A stretch of 64,000 bases of DNA, from contig NZ_SSXC01000004.1 of the NCBI RefSeq assembly GCF_021699055.1, positions 62,001 to 126,000 on the forward strand, given 5' to 3'. The translations under genes were made by a program, and so were the position numbers. Positions 44,770 through 55,462 of this stretch are shown here, one piece after another; the first letter of the stretch is position 1, and every line of letters begins with the position of its first letter. Source of the DNA: Blastococcus sp. MG754426 (GTDB lineage: Bacteria; Actinomycetota; Actinomycetes; Mycobacteriales; Geodermatophilaceae). The notes beneath the pieces are model-generated. The model did no database searches and was not told the DNA's origin. It saw only the letters and a list, made by a program, of their open reading frames with translations.

Positions 44770-46839
44770 ATGCGCTACCCGGAAGCCCCCCGGCTGGACC
44801 TGGTCGAGGAGCTCCACGGCCACCGCGTCGCCGACCCGTACCGCTGGCTGGAGGACCCCGCCGACCCGCGCACGCGGGAGTGGTCGGAGGCCCAGGACCG
44901 CCTGGCGGCCGAGGTGCTGGGCGCGCTGCCGGCCCGCGATCGGTTCGCCGCGCGGCTCGGCGAGCTGGTCCGGGCGGGCGCCGTCGGCGTGCCCGTGTGG
45001 CGCGGCGGCCGGGCCTTCTCCACCCGCCGCGACCCGGGCCAGGAGCACGCGGTGCTCCGGGTGCGCGAGGCGGACGGATCGGTCCGCGTGCTCGTCGACC
45101 CGATGGCGCTCGACCCGGAGGGGACGACGACGCTCGACGCGTGGTCGCCGTCGTGGGAGGGCGACCGGCTGGCCTACCAGGTGAGCACGGGCGGCGACGA
45201 GGAGTCGGAGCTCTACGTCCTCGACGTGGCGACCGGCGAGCTGCTCGACGGGCCGGTCGCCCGGTGCCGCTACTCCCCCGTCGGCTGGCTGCCCGGCGGC
45301 GAGGAGCTGTTCTACGTCCGCCGGCTCGCCCCCGAGCAGGTGCCCGCGGGCGAGGAGCAGTTCCACCGCCGCGTCTGGCGCCACCGGGTCGGCGGTCCGG
45401 CGGACGACGACGTCCTCGTCCACGGTGAGGGGCTGGACCCCACCAACTACTACGGCGTGCGCACCAGCGCCGACGGCCGGTGGCTGGTCGTCTCGGCGTC
45501 CGCCGGCACCGCCCCGCGCGACGACGTCTGGCTGGCCGACCTCTCCGGCGACGGCGCCCTGCGGGAGCTGCAGCGCGGCGTCGACGCCCAGACCGCGGCG
45601 TGGGTGGCGCGCGACGGCCGGCTCTGGCTGATGAGCGATCGCGGCGCCCCGCGCTGGCGGCTCGCGGTGGCCGACCCCGAGGACCCCGCCACCTGGGCGC
45701 CCGAGGCGTGGACCGACGTCGTCCCGGAGCAGGAGGGCGCCGTGCTCTCCGACGTGGCGCTGGTGGACGCACCGGACGGCGCACTGCAGGTGCTCGCGGT
45801 GCACGCCGTGGACGCCACCGACCGGCTCTCCCTCTGGGCGGGGGACGGCGGCGGCCGGATCACCGAGGTCGTACCCCCCGGCCCCGGCAGCATCTCCGGG
45901 GTCAGCGCCCCGCCCGAGGGCGGTACCGCCGCCTGGGTGGGCTACACCGACTACGCGACGCCGCCCTCGGTGCTGCGCTGGGACGCGGCGGCACCGGAGG
46001 CGCCGGCGCCGTGGGAGTCCGCGGACGTCGCCGCGGAGGTGCCGGAGCTGACCGTCGTCGAGACGCACGCGCGGTCGCAGGACGGCACGCCGGTGCACCT
46101 GTTCGTCCTCTCGCGAACGGGCACCCCGGACCGCCCGAGACCGACCGTGCTCTACGGCTACGGCGGCTTCAACGTCTCGCTCACCCCCGCCTACACGGCG
46201 CAGGCCCTGGCGTGGGTGGAGGCCGGCGGCGTGTGGGTGGTGGCCAACCTGCGCGGCGGGTCCGAGCACGGCGAGGAGTGGCACCGCGCCGGCATGCGCG
46301 AGCGCAAGCAGAACGTGTTCGACGACTTCGCCGCCGCCGGGGAGCACCTGGTCGAGCAGGGCTGGACGACGCACGGGCAGCTCGCGGTCATGGGCGGGTC
46401 GAACGGCGGCCTGCTGGTCGGTGCCACGCTGACGCAGCGTCCCGCCCTCGCGGCCGCCGTCGTCTGCAGCGCACCGCTGCTGGACATGGTGCGCTACGAG
46501 CGCTTCGGCCTGGGCCGCACCTGGAACGACGAGTACGGCACCGCCGAGGACCCGGTGGAGCTGGGGTGGCTGCTGGCTTACTCGCCGTACCACGCGGTGC
46601 GCGAGGGGACGGCGTACCCGGCGGTGCTGGTCACGACGTTCGAGTCCGACACCCGCGTCGACCCGTTGCACGGCCGGAAGCTCGCCGCCGCGCTGCAGCA
46701 CGCGACCTCGGCGGCGGCGCCGGTGGTGCTCCGGCGCGAGACCTCGGTCGGGCACGGCGCCCGGGCGGTCAGCCGCACCGTGGGGCTCGCCGCCGACCAG
46801 CTGGCGTTCCTGGCGGCGCACACGGGCCTGACCGACTGA
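44770..46839 (+). CDS. prolyl oligopeptidase-family serine peptidase (S9A)
   Basis: A 689-residue peptidase. The N-terminal seven-bladed propeller domain (about 70-410) limits access to small peptides. The C-terminal alpha/beta hydrolase domain has the nucleophile S544 in MGGSNGGLLVGA, D627 in FESDTRVDP and H662 in SVGHGARA. LYGYGGFNVSLTPAYTAQAL and NLRGGSEHGEEWHRAG are strong family marks. It is cytoplasmic, as no signal peptide is seen. An upstream GTG at 44761 is less likely than the ATG at 44770. It is not part of the conserved mycobacterial gene order. Confidence 0.92.
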   Translation: MRYPEAPRLDLVEELHGHRVADPYRWLEDPADPRTREWSEAQDRLAAEVLGALPARDRFAARLGELVRAGAVGVPVWRGGRAFSTRRDPGQEHAVLRVREADGSVRVLVDPMALDPEGTTTLDAWSPSWEGDRLAYQVSTGGDEESELYVLDVATGELLDGPVARCRYSPVGWLPGGEELFYVRRLAPEQVPAGEEQFHRRVWRHRVGGPADDDVLVHGEGLDPTNYYGVRTSADGRWLVVSASAGTAPRDDVWLADLSGDGALRELQRGVDAQTAAWVARDGRLWLMSDRGAPRWRLAVADPEDPATWAPEAWTDVVPEQEGAVLSDVALVDAPDGALQVLAVHAVDATDRLSLWAGDGGGRITEVVPPGPGSISGVSAPPEGGTAAWVGYTDYATPPSVLRWDAAAPEAPAPWESADVAAEVPELTVVETHARSQDGTPVHLFVLSRTGTPDRPRPTVLYGYGGFNVSLTPAYTAQALAWVEAGGVWVVANLRGGSEHGEEWHRAGMRERKQNVFDDFAAAGEHLVEQGWTTHGQLAVMGGSNGGLLVGATLTQRPALAAAVVCSAPLLDMVRYERFGLGRTWNDEYGTAEDPVELGWLLAYSPYHAVREGTAYPAVLVTTFESDTRVDPLHGRKLAAALQHATSAAAPVVLRRETSVGHGARAVSRTVGLAADQLAFLAAHTGLTD

Positions 46840-46918
46840 CCGGTGCGGCGGGTAACGGGATGGACACGCGCAGTCCGCGGTGCGGACGCAGCGGGTTGCG
46901 CTTGAGATGATTCCGGTA

Positions 46919-46996
46919 ATGACCGGACCACCGCCCGCGCCCGCCGCCGTGGCCGCGGCAGGCGTCGCCTCCCGCGCCGGGACGTGCCACCGGTGA
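46919..46996 (+). CDS. possible 25-residue leader peptide coupled to the MFS gene
   Basis: An ATG at 46919 opens a 25-codon frame ending ASRAGTCHR. Its TGA (46994-46996) overlaps the GTG start of the transporter (46993). GATGAT lies 7 bases before the ATG, so a leaderless transcript is conceivable. The transporter has no ribosome site of its own, which fits coupling. The sequence is Ala/Pro-rich and gives no functional clue. Confidence 0.35.
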   Translation: MTGPPPAPAAVAAAGVASRAGTCHR

Positions 46997-48303
46997 CCGC
47001 CGCCACGCCCGACGGCCCGGCCGAGGGCGCCACCGTCCGGCAGGCCACCTTCCGCGAGGTCTTCGCCGTCGGCGAGTTCCGGCCGCTGTTCGGCACCTAC
47101 CTGCTCTCCGCGGCCGGCGACGAGCTGGCCCGGGTGGCGCTGACCGTCCTGGTCTACGACCGCACCGCCTCACCGCTGCTCGCGGCGCTGACCTTCGCCA
47201 TCAGCCACCTGCCGTGGCTGCTCGGCGGGCCGCTGCTGTCGGCGTTCGCCGACCGGCTGCCCCGCCACCGGGTGCTGATCGCCACCGACGCCGCCCGCGC
47301 CGTCCTGGTGGCGCTCATGGCGATCCCCGGCATGCCGCTGCCGGTCCTGCTCGCCCTGCTCTTCGTCGTGGGGTTGTGCGCACCACCGTTCGAGTCCGCC
47401 CGGTCGGCGCTCATGGCCGACGTGCTCGACGGGGACCGCTACGCCGTCGCGACGTCGCTCACGGGGATCACCCTGCAACTGGCGCAGGTGGGCGGGTTCC
47501 TGGCCGGTGGCGCACTCGTCGCCGTCCTCAACCCGTCCGCGGCCCTGCTCGTCGACTCGGCGACCTTCGTCGTCTCCGCCGTCTGGCTGTGGGCGCGGCT
47601 GCAGCCCCGGCCGGCACCGGTTGCCGAGGGGGGCGGCAGCCCGGGGTCGCTGTGGCGGGACGCCGCCGAGGGCCTGCGGTTCATCCGGTACAGCCCGCGG
47701 CTGCTGGCCATCGTCGGGGTCCTGTGGGTGACGACCGGGTTCGTCTACGCCTCCGAGGGGATCGCCGCCCCGCTGGTCGACTCGCTGGAGCAGGGGGCGA
47801 CGGCGGTCGGCGTCCTGCTGGCGGCCAACCCGCTGGGCGTCACGATCGGCGGGCTGGTGATCGCCCGCCTCGTCGCCCCGGCGCGGCGGGAGCGGCTGGT
47901 CGTCCCGCTGGTGCTGGTCTCGCTGGCGCCGGTGCTCGTCGGCGGCGTCGTCGCGGCGGTGGCCGGGCCGGGCACTGTGCCGTTCTGGGTGCTGGTCGGC
48001 ATGCTGTTCGTCTCCGGCCTCGGCGCGGCCTGGTCGATCCCGCTCAACGTCGCCTTCGTGCAGGCCGTCCCCAGCGCCTACCGCGGGCGCGCCTTCGGAG
48101 TCGCGGCGAGCGGGCTGGCCGGGGTCCAGGGGCTGGGCGCGCTCGCCGCCGGGCTGGCCGCGGAGGGCCTGCCCCCCGCCGTGGTGGTCGCCCTCTCGGG
48201 GGCCATCGGAATGATCGCGGTCGCGCCGGCGCTGAGGGCGTATCGGCGGACGCGCAACCGGGCGGACGCCGTGGTCGAGACCGAGGAGGCACCCGGGGCA
48301 TGA
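46993..48303 (+). CDS. MFS transporter (12 helices)
   Basis: A 436-residue transporter like the MFS_3/enterobactin-exporter-type group: [20 protein letters not shown] in helix 1, [20 protein letters not shown] (the loop motif), [20 protein letters not shown] and [19 protein letters not shown]. Such proteins export drugs or siderophores. A GTG at 46984 is an alternative start. The ATG of the haemoglobin gene overlaps its stop codon, so the two are co-translated. The substrate is unknown. Confidence 0.85.
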   Translation: MTAATPDGPAEGATVRQATFREVFAVGEFRPLFGTYLLSAAGDELARVALTVLVYDRTASPLLAALTFAISHLPWLLGGPLLSAFADRLPRHRVLIATDAARAVLVALMAIPGMPLPVLLALLFVVGLCAPPFESARSALMADVLDGDRYAVATSLTGITLQLAQVGGFLAGGALVAVLNPSAALLVDSATFVVSAVWLWARLQPRPAPVAEGGGSPGSLWRDAAEGLRFIRYSPRLLAIVGVLWVTTGFVYASEGIAAPLVDSLEQGATAVGVLLAANPLGVTIGGLVIARLVAPARRERLVVPLVLVSLAPVLVGGVVAAVAGPGTVPFWVLVGMLFVSGLGAAWSIPLNVAFVQAVPSAYRGRAFGVAASGLAGVQGLGALAAGLAAEGLPPAVVVALSGAIGMIAVAPALRAYRRTRNRADAVVETEEAPGA

Positions 48304-48698
48304 GCGAGTCGAGGCGGTCCCTGCCGTCGGCGCGGACCTTCTACGACGAGGTCGGCGGCGAGGAGACCTTCCGCCGGCTGGTGCAGCGTTTCTACGCCGC
48401 CGTCCGCACCGACCCCGTGCTGCAGCCGATGTACCCCCAGGACGACTGGGAGGGCGCCGAGACGCGGCTGCGCGGCTTCCTCGAGCAGTACTGGGGCGGG
48501 CCGACCACCTACTCCGAGCAGCGCGGCCACCCGCGGCTGCGGATGCGGCACGCACCGTTCGCCATCGGCCCCGTCGAGCGCGACGCCTGGCTCACCCACA
48601 TGCGCGACGCCGTGGACTCGCTCGGCCTGACGCCGGAGCAGCACGCCACGCTGTGGGGTTACCTGGAGATGGCGGCCCGGAGCATGCAGAACCGCTGA
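48300..48698 (+). CDS. glbO: group II truncated haemoglobin
   Basis: A 132-residue trHbO. Helix B has [20 protein letters not shown] with the B10 Tyr. CD1/E follow as [20 protein letters not shown]. The proximal F8 His is in [11 protein letters not shown], and the G8 Trp in [14 protein letters not shown]. These are standard group II residues for O2/NO/peroxide chemistry. It overlaps the MFS gene by ATGA. In mycobacteria glbO likewise precedes an alpha-glucosidase gene. Confidence 0.92.
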   Translation: MSESRRSLPSARTFYDEVGGEETFRRLVQRFYAAVRTDPVLQPMYPQDDWEGAETRLRGFLEQYWGGPTTYSEQRGHPRLRMRHAPFAIGPVERDAWLTHMRDAVDSLGLTPEQHATLWGYLEMAARSMQNR

Positions 48699-48825
48699 GG
48701 AAGCCGCCGTAGGCTCGGCGCCGGCCCTCGGAGCGACGATGCACGAACCGGCCCCACCCCGCGCCGCGCTCCCCTCCCGGGGGCCCGGGCGCCCACGCCC
48801 GCACGTACCGATCCAGAGGAGCCCG

Positions 48826-50412
48826 GTGAGCCTCCAGCCGCCCCCCTTCCGCACGTCCGGCGCCGACTGGTGGCGTGACGCGGTCTTCTACCAGGTCTAC
48901 ATCCGCAGCTTCGCCGACGGGAACGGCGACGGCGTCGGCGACCTGGCCGGCATCCGGTCGCGGCTGCCGTACCTGCGCGACCTCGGCGTCGACGCCCTGT
49001 GGATCACGCCGTTCTACCCCTCCCCCATGGCCGACCACGGCTACGACGTCGCCGACCCGCGCGACGTCGAGCCCGTCTTCGGTGACCTCGCGCAGTTCGA
49101 CGCGATGCTGGCCGAGGCGCACGCGCTCGGCATCCGGGTGACCGTGGACCTGGTGCCCAACCACAGCTCGCACGACCACGAGTGGTTCCAGGCCGCGCTG
49201 ACCGCCGGCCCGGGCTCGCCGGAGCGGGCGCGCTACCTGTTCCGCGACGGGCGCGGCCCGGACGGCAGCGAGCCGCCGAACAACTGGCCGTCGGTGTTCG
49301 GCGGCCCGGCCTGGACCCGGGTGCCCGACGGGCAGTGGTACCTGCACATCTTCGCCCCCGAGCAGCCGGACCTGAACTTCGGCAACCCCGAGGTCGTCGC
49401 CGACCTCGAGGAGACGATGCGGTTCTGGCTCGACCGCGGGGTGGACGGCTTCCGCATCGACGTCGCGCACGGCATGGCGAAGCCCGACGGGCTGCCGGAC
49501 ATGGTGCCGATGGACGACACCGGGCTGCTCGACGACCACGGCCCCGGGGACCACCGGTTCGACCAGGACGGCGTGCACGTGGTGCACCGCCGGATCCGGG
49601 CGGTGCTCGACCAGTACCCCGGCACGATGGCGGTCGGCGAGGTGTGGGTCTCCGACGACGACCGGCTCGCCCAGTACCTCCGGGAGGACGAGCTCCAGCT
49701 CGCCTTCAACTTCAAGCTGCTCACCGCCGACTGGACGCCCGAGGGTCTGCGCGACGCGATCACCCACTCCCTCGCGGCGGTCGAGGGCACCCCGGCGCCG
49801 GCCTGCTGGGTGCTGTCCAACCACGACCGCCCGCGGCACGTGACCCGCTACGGCGACGGCGAGCTCGGCACCCGGCGCGCCCGCGCGGCAGCGCTGCTGC
49901 AGCTCGCGCTGCCCGGGGCGGCCTACCTCTACAACGGCGACGAGCTCGGCATGCCCGACGTCGACCTGCCCGACGAGGTGCTGCAGGACCCGATCTGGTT
50001 CCGCTCGGGCGGCGCCGAGCGCGGGCGGGACGCCTGCCGCATCCCGGTGCCCTGGTCGGGCGACGAGCCCTCGTACGGCTTCTCGTCGGGTGCGGAGACC
50101 TGGCTGCCCATGCCCGGGGGCTGGGGCCCGCTCACCGCCGAGGCACAGGCCGCCGACGACGGTTCGATGCTGTCGCTGTACCGAGCTGCCCTCACCCTGC
50201 GGGCCTCCTCCGAGCTGTTCCGGGGCGAGGACCTGCAGTGGTTGCAGTCACCCGACCGTTGCATCTCCTTCCGCCGCTCCGGCGGGCTGACCTGCTTCCT
50301 GAACCTGTCCGGGGCGCCCGTCCCGCTGCCCGAGGGCCGCGTGCTGCTGAGCAGCGCCCCGGTGGACGACGGGAAGCTGCCCGACGACGCGACGGTGTGG
50401 CTGCAGGCCTGA
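48826..50412 (+). CDS. aglA: GH13 alpha-glucosidase
   Basis: A 528-residue glycoside hydrolase family 13 enzyme of the oligo-1,6-glucosidase/alpha-glucosidase type. It starts with WWRDAVFYQVYIRSFADGNG; the catalytic residues are the nucleophile D212 in GFRIDVAHGM, the acid/base E272 in AVGEVWVSD and D334 in LSNHDRPRH. VTVDLVPNHSSHDHEWF is the conserved first region. It splits alpha-glucosides in the cytoplasm, as no signal is present. The GTG at 48826 follows AGAGGAG. A strong hairpin follows the gene. The symbol follows the mycobacterial homologue. Confidence 0.88.
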   Translation: MSLQPPPFRTSGADWWRDAVFYQVYIRSFADGNGDGVGDLAGIRSRLPYLRDLGVDALWITPFYPSPMADHGYDVADPRDVEPVFGDLAQFDAMLAEAHALGIRVTVDLVPNHSSHDHEWFQAALTAGPGSPERARYLFRDGRGPDGSEPPNNWPSVFGGPAWTRVPDGQWYLHIFAPEQPDLNFGNPEVVADLEETMRFWLDRGVDGFRIDVAHGMAKPDGLPDMVPMDDTGLLDDHGPGDHRFDQDGVHVVHRRIRAVLDQYPGTMAVGEVWVSDDDRLAQYLREDELQLAFNFKLLTADWTPEGLRDAITHSLAAVEGTPAPACWVLSNHDRPRHVTRYGDGELGTRRARAAALLQLALPGAAYLYNGDELGMPDVDLPDEVLQDPIWFRSGGAERGRDACRIPVPWSGDEPSYGFSSGAETWLPMPGGWGPLTAEAQAADDGSMLSLYRAALTLRASSELFRGEDLQWLQSPDRCISFRRSGGLTCFLNLSGAPVPLPEGRVLLSSAPVDDGKLPDDATVWLQA

Positions 50413-50418
50413 GGTCCG

Positions 50419-50454
50419 CGCGAGGCCGCCGACCGCCCGGTCGGCGGCCTCGCG
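50419..50454 (+). terminator. hairpin terminator after the alpha-glucosidase gene
   Basis: A 17-bp perfect stem (50419-50435 with 50438-50454), with almost no loop unless the last pairs open, begins 7 bases after the stop codon. Confidence 0.8.
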
Positions 50455-50531
50455 GCGTAGTGCACACTCACCCGTGATCCGCGGCGTCCGACCGGGCAGG
50501 TCGGCGCCGACCCGCCGCTCCAGGAGGATTC

Positions 50532-51128
50532 GTGGCCACCGCTTCGATGCCCGCGCTGCCGTCGCGCCCGCTCGTGCTCGCCGACCTCGTCCCGGCCGTC
50601 CGCGCCCGCAACGCGCTGCTCGTCGGCCTCGGCGTGCTGTTCACCGCGCTGCTCGCGCAGGTGTCGGTCCCGGTCCCGGGGTCGCCGGTGCCCATCACGG
50701 GCCAGACGCTCGCGGTCGTCCTGACCGCCGCGGCCCTGGGTCCGGTGCGGGGCACCGCGGTGCAGGTCCTCTACATCGCCGCCGCGCTCGTCGGGCTGCC
50801 CTTCTACTCGGAGGCCAGCGGCGGCGTCGAGGTGGTCTTCGGCGCCACCGGCGGTTACGTCGTCGGCTTCATCCCCGCGGCCTACCTGATCGGGCTGGCG
50901 GCCCGCCACGGCGCGGACCGCAACCCGCTGAAGTCGGTCCCGCTGTTCATCGCCGGCCAGGCCGTGATCTTCGCGGTGGGCGTTCCGTGGCTGGCCCTGA
51001 GCGCCGACCTGTCGGCCGCGCAGGCGCTCGACGCCGGCTTCTACCCGTTCATCCTGGGCGGCATCGTGAAGGCCGCGGTCGCCGCAGCGGTGCTCGGCAC
51101 GGCGTGGCGGTTCGCGCGTCGCGGCTGA
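50532..51128 (+). CDS. bioY: BioY-family biotin transporter substrate-binding subunit
   Basis: A 198-residue membrane protein with six helices. The BioY signature is QVSVPVPGSPVPITGQTLAV, with LYIAAALVGLPFYSE and GATGGYVVGFIPAAYLIG following. BioY captures biotin and works alone or with a shared energy-coupling module; no bioM or bioN gene is nearby. The GTG start follows AGGAGG by 4 bases. It is a single-gene unit with a hairpin behind it. Confidence 0.92.
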   Translation: MATASMPALPSRPLVLADLVPAVRARNALLVGLGVLFTALLAQVSVPVPGSPVPITGQTLAVVLTAAALGPVRGTAVQVLYIAAALVGLPFYSEASGGVEVVFGATGGYVVGFIPAAYLIGLAARHGADRNPLKSVPLFIAGQAVIFAVGVPWLALSADLSAAQALDAGFYPFILGGIVKAAVAAAVLGTAWRFARRG

Positions 51129-51143
51129 ACCCCCACCCCTCCC

Positions 51144-51181
51144 CACGGCCCTCCGGACGCCTCGGCGTCCGGGGGGCCGTG
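51144..51181 (+). terminator. hairpin terminator after bioY
   Basis: An 18-bp stem with one G-T pair (51144-51161 with 51164-51181) starts 15 bases after the bioY stop. The methyltransferase gene converges from the other side, so it may serve both. Confidence 0.75.
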
Positions 51182-51215
51182 CACGTCCGGCTCCGGCCCA
51201 CCCCCGGCTGCCGGC

Positions 51216-52349
51216 TCAGCCGACGAGGCGGTAGAAGCGGAAGAAGTCGTCGGCGATCGGGAGCACCTCCACGTCGGTGAACCCGGCTTCGCGGGCGTAC
51301 CCGCGCAGGACGGCGGGCCGCATCACCGTGCCGGTGCCGACCGAGGGCCGGGACGAGAGCCCGTCGGCCAGGCAGCACATCACGCTGTAGCCGTACATGA
51401 GCCGCTCGACGTCGTCTCCAGGGGCACCGAAGGTCTCGGCCACCCGTTCGTCCATGACCAGCACGTGACCGTCCTCGCCGGCCAGCCGGCGCATCGCGGC
51501 GAGGACGTCGACCGGCCGCGGCAGGTCGTGGATGCACTCGAACGCGGTGACGAGGTCGTAGGTCCCGTCCCGGCCGACCGTGGCGGCGTCGGCGACCTCG
51601 AAGCGCACCCGCTCTCCCACCCCGGCCTCGGCGGCGTTCCGGCGCGCGGCCTCGACGGAGGGGAGGTCGACGTCGTAGCCGTCCACGGTCGCCGCCGGGT
51701 AGGCCAGGGCGATGCCGATGGCCGACCAGCCCTCGCCGCACCCGACGTCGGCCACCCGGCCCCCAGCGCGCAGGACGCGATCGACCTCGGGCAGCGAGGG
51801 CAGGTGGTCCCGTCCGAGCGCACCGAGGAAGAGCGGCCGGTTCGCCGCCGCCTGGGCCTGGCGGACGTCGTCGCCCAGGTCCGCCCAGCTCACCCCGCCG
51901 CCGGTGCGGTGCGCCTCGGCCAGCGCGTCCACGTGCTTGCCGACCCCCACCAGGAACCGGGCCAGCGGGAGGAGGTGGTTCGGGCTGAGCTGGTCGGTGA
52001 AGGGCTCGACGGCAGCATCGGGCAGGGCGAAGCGGCGCTGCCGTGGGTTCCCCGGATCGGACGGGGAGTCCGCCGCCGTGAGGAACCCGGTCACCGCCTG
52101 CTGCTCGAGCCACTCGCGGGTGTACCGCTCGGCCGTCCCGCACCGGGCGGCCAGCTCGGCCGATGTCTGCGGCCCGCCGTCGGCCAGCGCCCGGTAGTAG
52201 CCGAGCCGGTCGCCGAGGTAGGCGGTCTGGACGTCGAGGGTGCCCAGGACCGCGGCGAAGAGCCGGTCGACGAGGGCGGCGGTGTCCGTGCCCGGTTCGA
52301 GGGGCGTCCCGGGCGCGGGCGGCTGGGTGGCCGGTCCCGTGGAGGTCAT
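51216..52349 (-). CDS. class I SAM-dependent methyltransferase with winged-helix N-terminus
   Basis: A 377-residue protein. The N-terminal region (about 25-110) is a winged-helix-like dimerisation domain (LDVQTAYLGDRLGYYRALAD, RYTREWLEQQAVTGFLTAA). The methyltransferase domain (about 185-330) has the SAM motif RVADVGCGEGWSAIGIALAY, then VDGYDVDLPSVEAARRNAAE and YDLVTAFECIHDLPRPVDVL. The plan resembles O-methyltransferase-like and Rv1405c/Rv2258c-type proteins. The ATG follows GGAAGGA. The 268 bases upstream hold no gene I can support. The acceptor is unknown. Confidence 0.85.
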   Translation of the reverse strand: MTSTGPATQPPAPGTPLEPGTDTAALVDRLFAAVLGTLDVQTAYLGDRLGYYRALADGGPQTSAELAARCGTAERYTREWLEQQAVTGFLTAADSPSDPGNPRQRRFALPDAAVEPFTDQLSPNHLLPLARFLVGVGKHVDALAEAHRTGGGVSWADLGDDVRQAQAAANRPLFLGALGRDHLPSLPEVDRVLRAGGRVADVGCGEGWSAIGIALAYPAATVDGYDVDLPSVEAARRNAAEAGVGERVRFEVADAATVGRDGTYDLVTAFECIHDLPRPVDVLAAMRRLAGEDGHVLVMDERVAETFGAPGDDVERLMYGYSVMCCLADGLSSRPSVGTGTVMRPAVLRGYAREAGFTDVEVLPIADDFFRFYRLVG

Positions 52350-52617
52350 GGCGGGGGTCCTTCCGCTGGGGTGGCGGCGTCCGTCGTCCCCGGCCGGGGA
52401 CGGGGAGCCCGTGCCGGCCGGGCCCGGGCTCCGGACCGACCGCCCCCGCAGGGCACACCCTGCTCCCGCCGCGGCCATCGGGGAACCGCTTTCCGGCCGT
52501 CGCCCTCGAGACCGCTGACCGGGCGGGTCGGCCGATGCACCACCCGACGCGCGGACGATCGCGCTCTGCCCACCCCGGCGGGGCAGAGAGCGACTGCGGG
52601 CCGCACCCCCCGGTGGC

Positions 52618-53031
52618 TCAGCCGGCCGGCTCGTCGGCCCAGCGGGCGAGGAACTCCTTCTCCTCTGCGGTGAGCCGGCGCGGCCGGTTCAGGGCGAAGT
52701 CGAACGGCACGAGCAGCGTGCTGCCGGTGACGGCGAGCTGCCCGTGGTCGAACAGCTCGTAGTGGCAGGTGAACGCGGCGGCCCGGACGCCGGAGACCCA
52801 CACCTGCACCTCCAGCGGCTCCCGGTCGTAGACCACCGACCGCTTGTAGGCGATCTCGTGGGAGGCGACGACGAGCCCGCGTCGGAGGCCGGTCCGCTCG
52901 TCGTGCGTGGGCTGCTCGAAGAACAGGTTCACGCGGGCCATCTCGAAGTAGCCGAGGAAGGCGACGTTGTTGATGTGCTGGTAGGCGTCCATGTCCGACC
53001 AGCGCATGGGGACCTGCACGGTGTGCCTCAC
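52618..53031 (-). CDS. acyl-CoA thioesterase (4HBT hot-dog fold)
   Basis: A 137-residue hot-dog-fold thioesterase: PMRWSDMDAYQHINNVAFLG, the 4HBT motif with the catalytic Asp in the D-x-QHINN segment, then YFEMARVNLFFEQP and YDREPLEVQVWVSGVRAAAF. The GTG at 53029-53031 gives the normal N-terminus. It is divergent from the phosphatase-like gene. The corresponding mycobacterial gene (Rv2475c, from memory) also lies close to ettA. The natural acyl-CoA is unknown. Confidence 0.88.
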   Translation of the reverse strand: MRHTVQVPMRWSDMDAYQHINNVAFLGYFEMARVNLFFEQPTHDERTGLRRGLVVASHEIAYKRSVVYDREPLEVQVWVSGVRAAAFTCHYELFDHGQLAVTGSTLLVPFDFALNRPRRLTAEEKEFLARWADEPAG

Positions 53032-53100
53032 GGCGCCCACCCTGCCGCATGGTGGAAGCGCACCCGCGCGGTACCCGTTCCGGACGGCGGGCGAGCGGCC

Positions 53101-53106
53101 TACGGT
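53101..53106 (+). promoter_or_regulatory. -10-like element, probable leaderless start
   Basis: TACGGT fits TAnnnT and lies 6 bases before the GTG at 53113. No ribosome site precedes that codon, so the transcript is probably leaderless. Confidence 0.4.
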
Positions 53107-53112
53107 GCCGGT

Positions 53113-53544
53113 GTGGAGGCCTGGGCCGGGACCGAACCGGGTGTGCTGGAGCTGCCGTCGGGCCGCCGGGTGCGCGGACGCGGGCTGCGCCGGCCCGCGC
53201 CCGACGGCCCGGACCCGCAGTTCGGCGTCTACCTGCTCGGCCGTGCACCGTGCCCGGTGCCCTGGGAGGCGCGGTGGGTGCGCTGGCCGGACTTCCGGCT
53301 GCCCTCCAGCCCGGCCGACCTCCGTGCGGCGCTGCGCGAGGTGCTGGAGCGGGCCGGCTCCGAGCGGGTCGAGGTGGCCTGCGCCGGTGGCACGGGGCGC
53401 ACCGGGACGGCGCTGGCCTGCCTGGCCGTTCTCGACGGCCTGCCGCCGGCCCGAGCGGTCGCCTACGTGCGGAGCCACTACCGGCCGCACGCGATCGAGA
53501 CCCGCGGCCAGGCCCGGTTCGTCGCCGGCTTCGCCGGGAGCTGA
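53113..53544 (+). CDS. tyrosine-phosphatase-like protein
   Basis: A 143-residue protein with a P-loop VACAGGTGRTGTALACLAVL near residues 95-115, which is the C-x5-R signature of Cys-based phosphatases (CAGGTGR). A WPDF segment about 40 residues earlier could supply the general acid Asp, as the WPD loop does. The C-terminal helix YVRSHYRPHAIETRGQARFV fits the fold. It is smaller than typical tyrosine phosphatases. The substrate is unknown. A strong hairpin follows. Confidence 0.75.
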   Translation: MEAWAGTEPGVLELPSGRRVRGRGLRRPAPDGPDPQFGVYLLGRAPCPVPWEARWVRWPDFRLPSSPADLRAALREVLERAGSERVEVACAGGTGRTGTALACLAVLDGLPPARAVAYVRSHYRPHAIETRGQARFVAGFAGS

Positions 53545-53557
53545 GCGCAGGACGCCG

Positions 53558-53591
53558 ACGGCCGGCCCGGGCGGACGCCCGGACCGGCCGT
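53558..53591 (+). terminator. hairpin terminator after the phosphatase-like gene
   Basis: Arms 53558-53572 and 53577-53591 pair over 15 positions with a single C-A mismatch and a 4-base loop, starting 13 bases after the stop. The ettA gene converges from the right. Confidence 0.7.
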
Positions 53592-53691
53592 GCCGACGTC
53601 CCTCACCGGCCCAGGTGACGTCTCGGAACCGGCCCCCTCGCAGGGCCCCGGCACGAGCTCGCGAGTGCTGGGGGCGAGAGGGTCCTTCGTT

Positions 53692-55362
<1,671 letters not shown>

Positions 55363-55462
55363 TGGCTTCTCGGGCCTTCCGTCGTCTCGCGAGCGGGGGC
55401 GGGGCCGCGGGTCGCGGCCCCACCCCGTACGTTCTCGCCTCCGATCCTCCCAGCCCGGGCAA

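Noticed and set aside
50461-50531. Riboswitch before bioY
   Set aside because: The 70-base leader has a plain ribosome site and no recognisable conserved riboswitch core.
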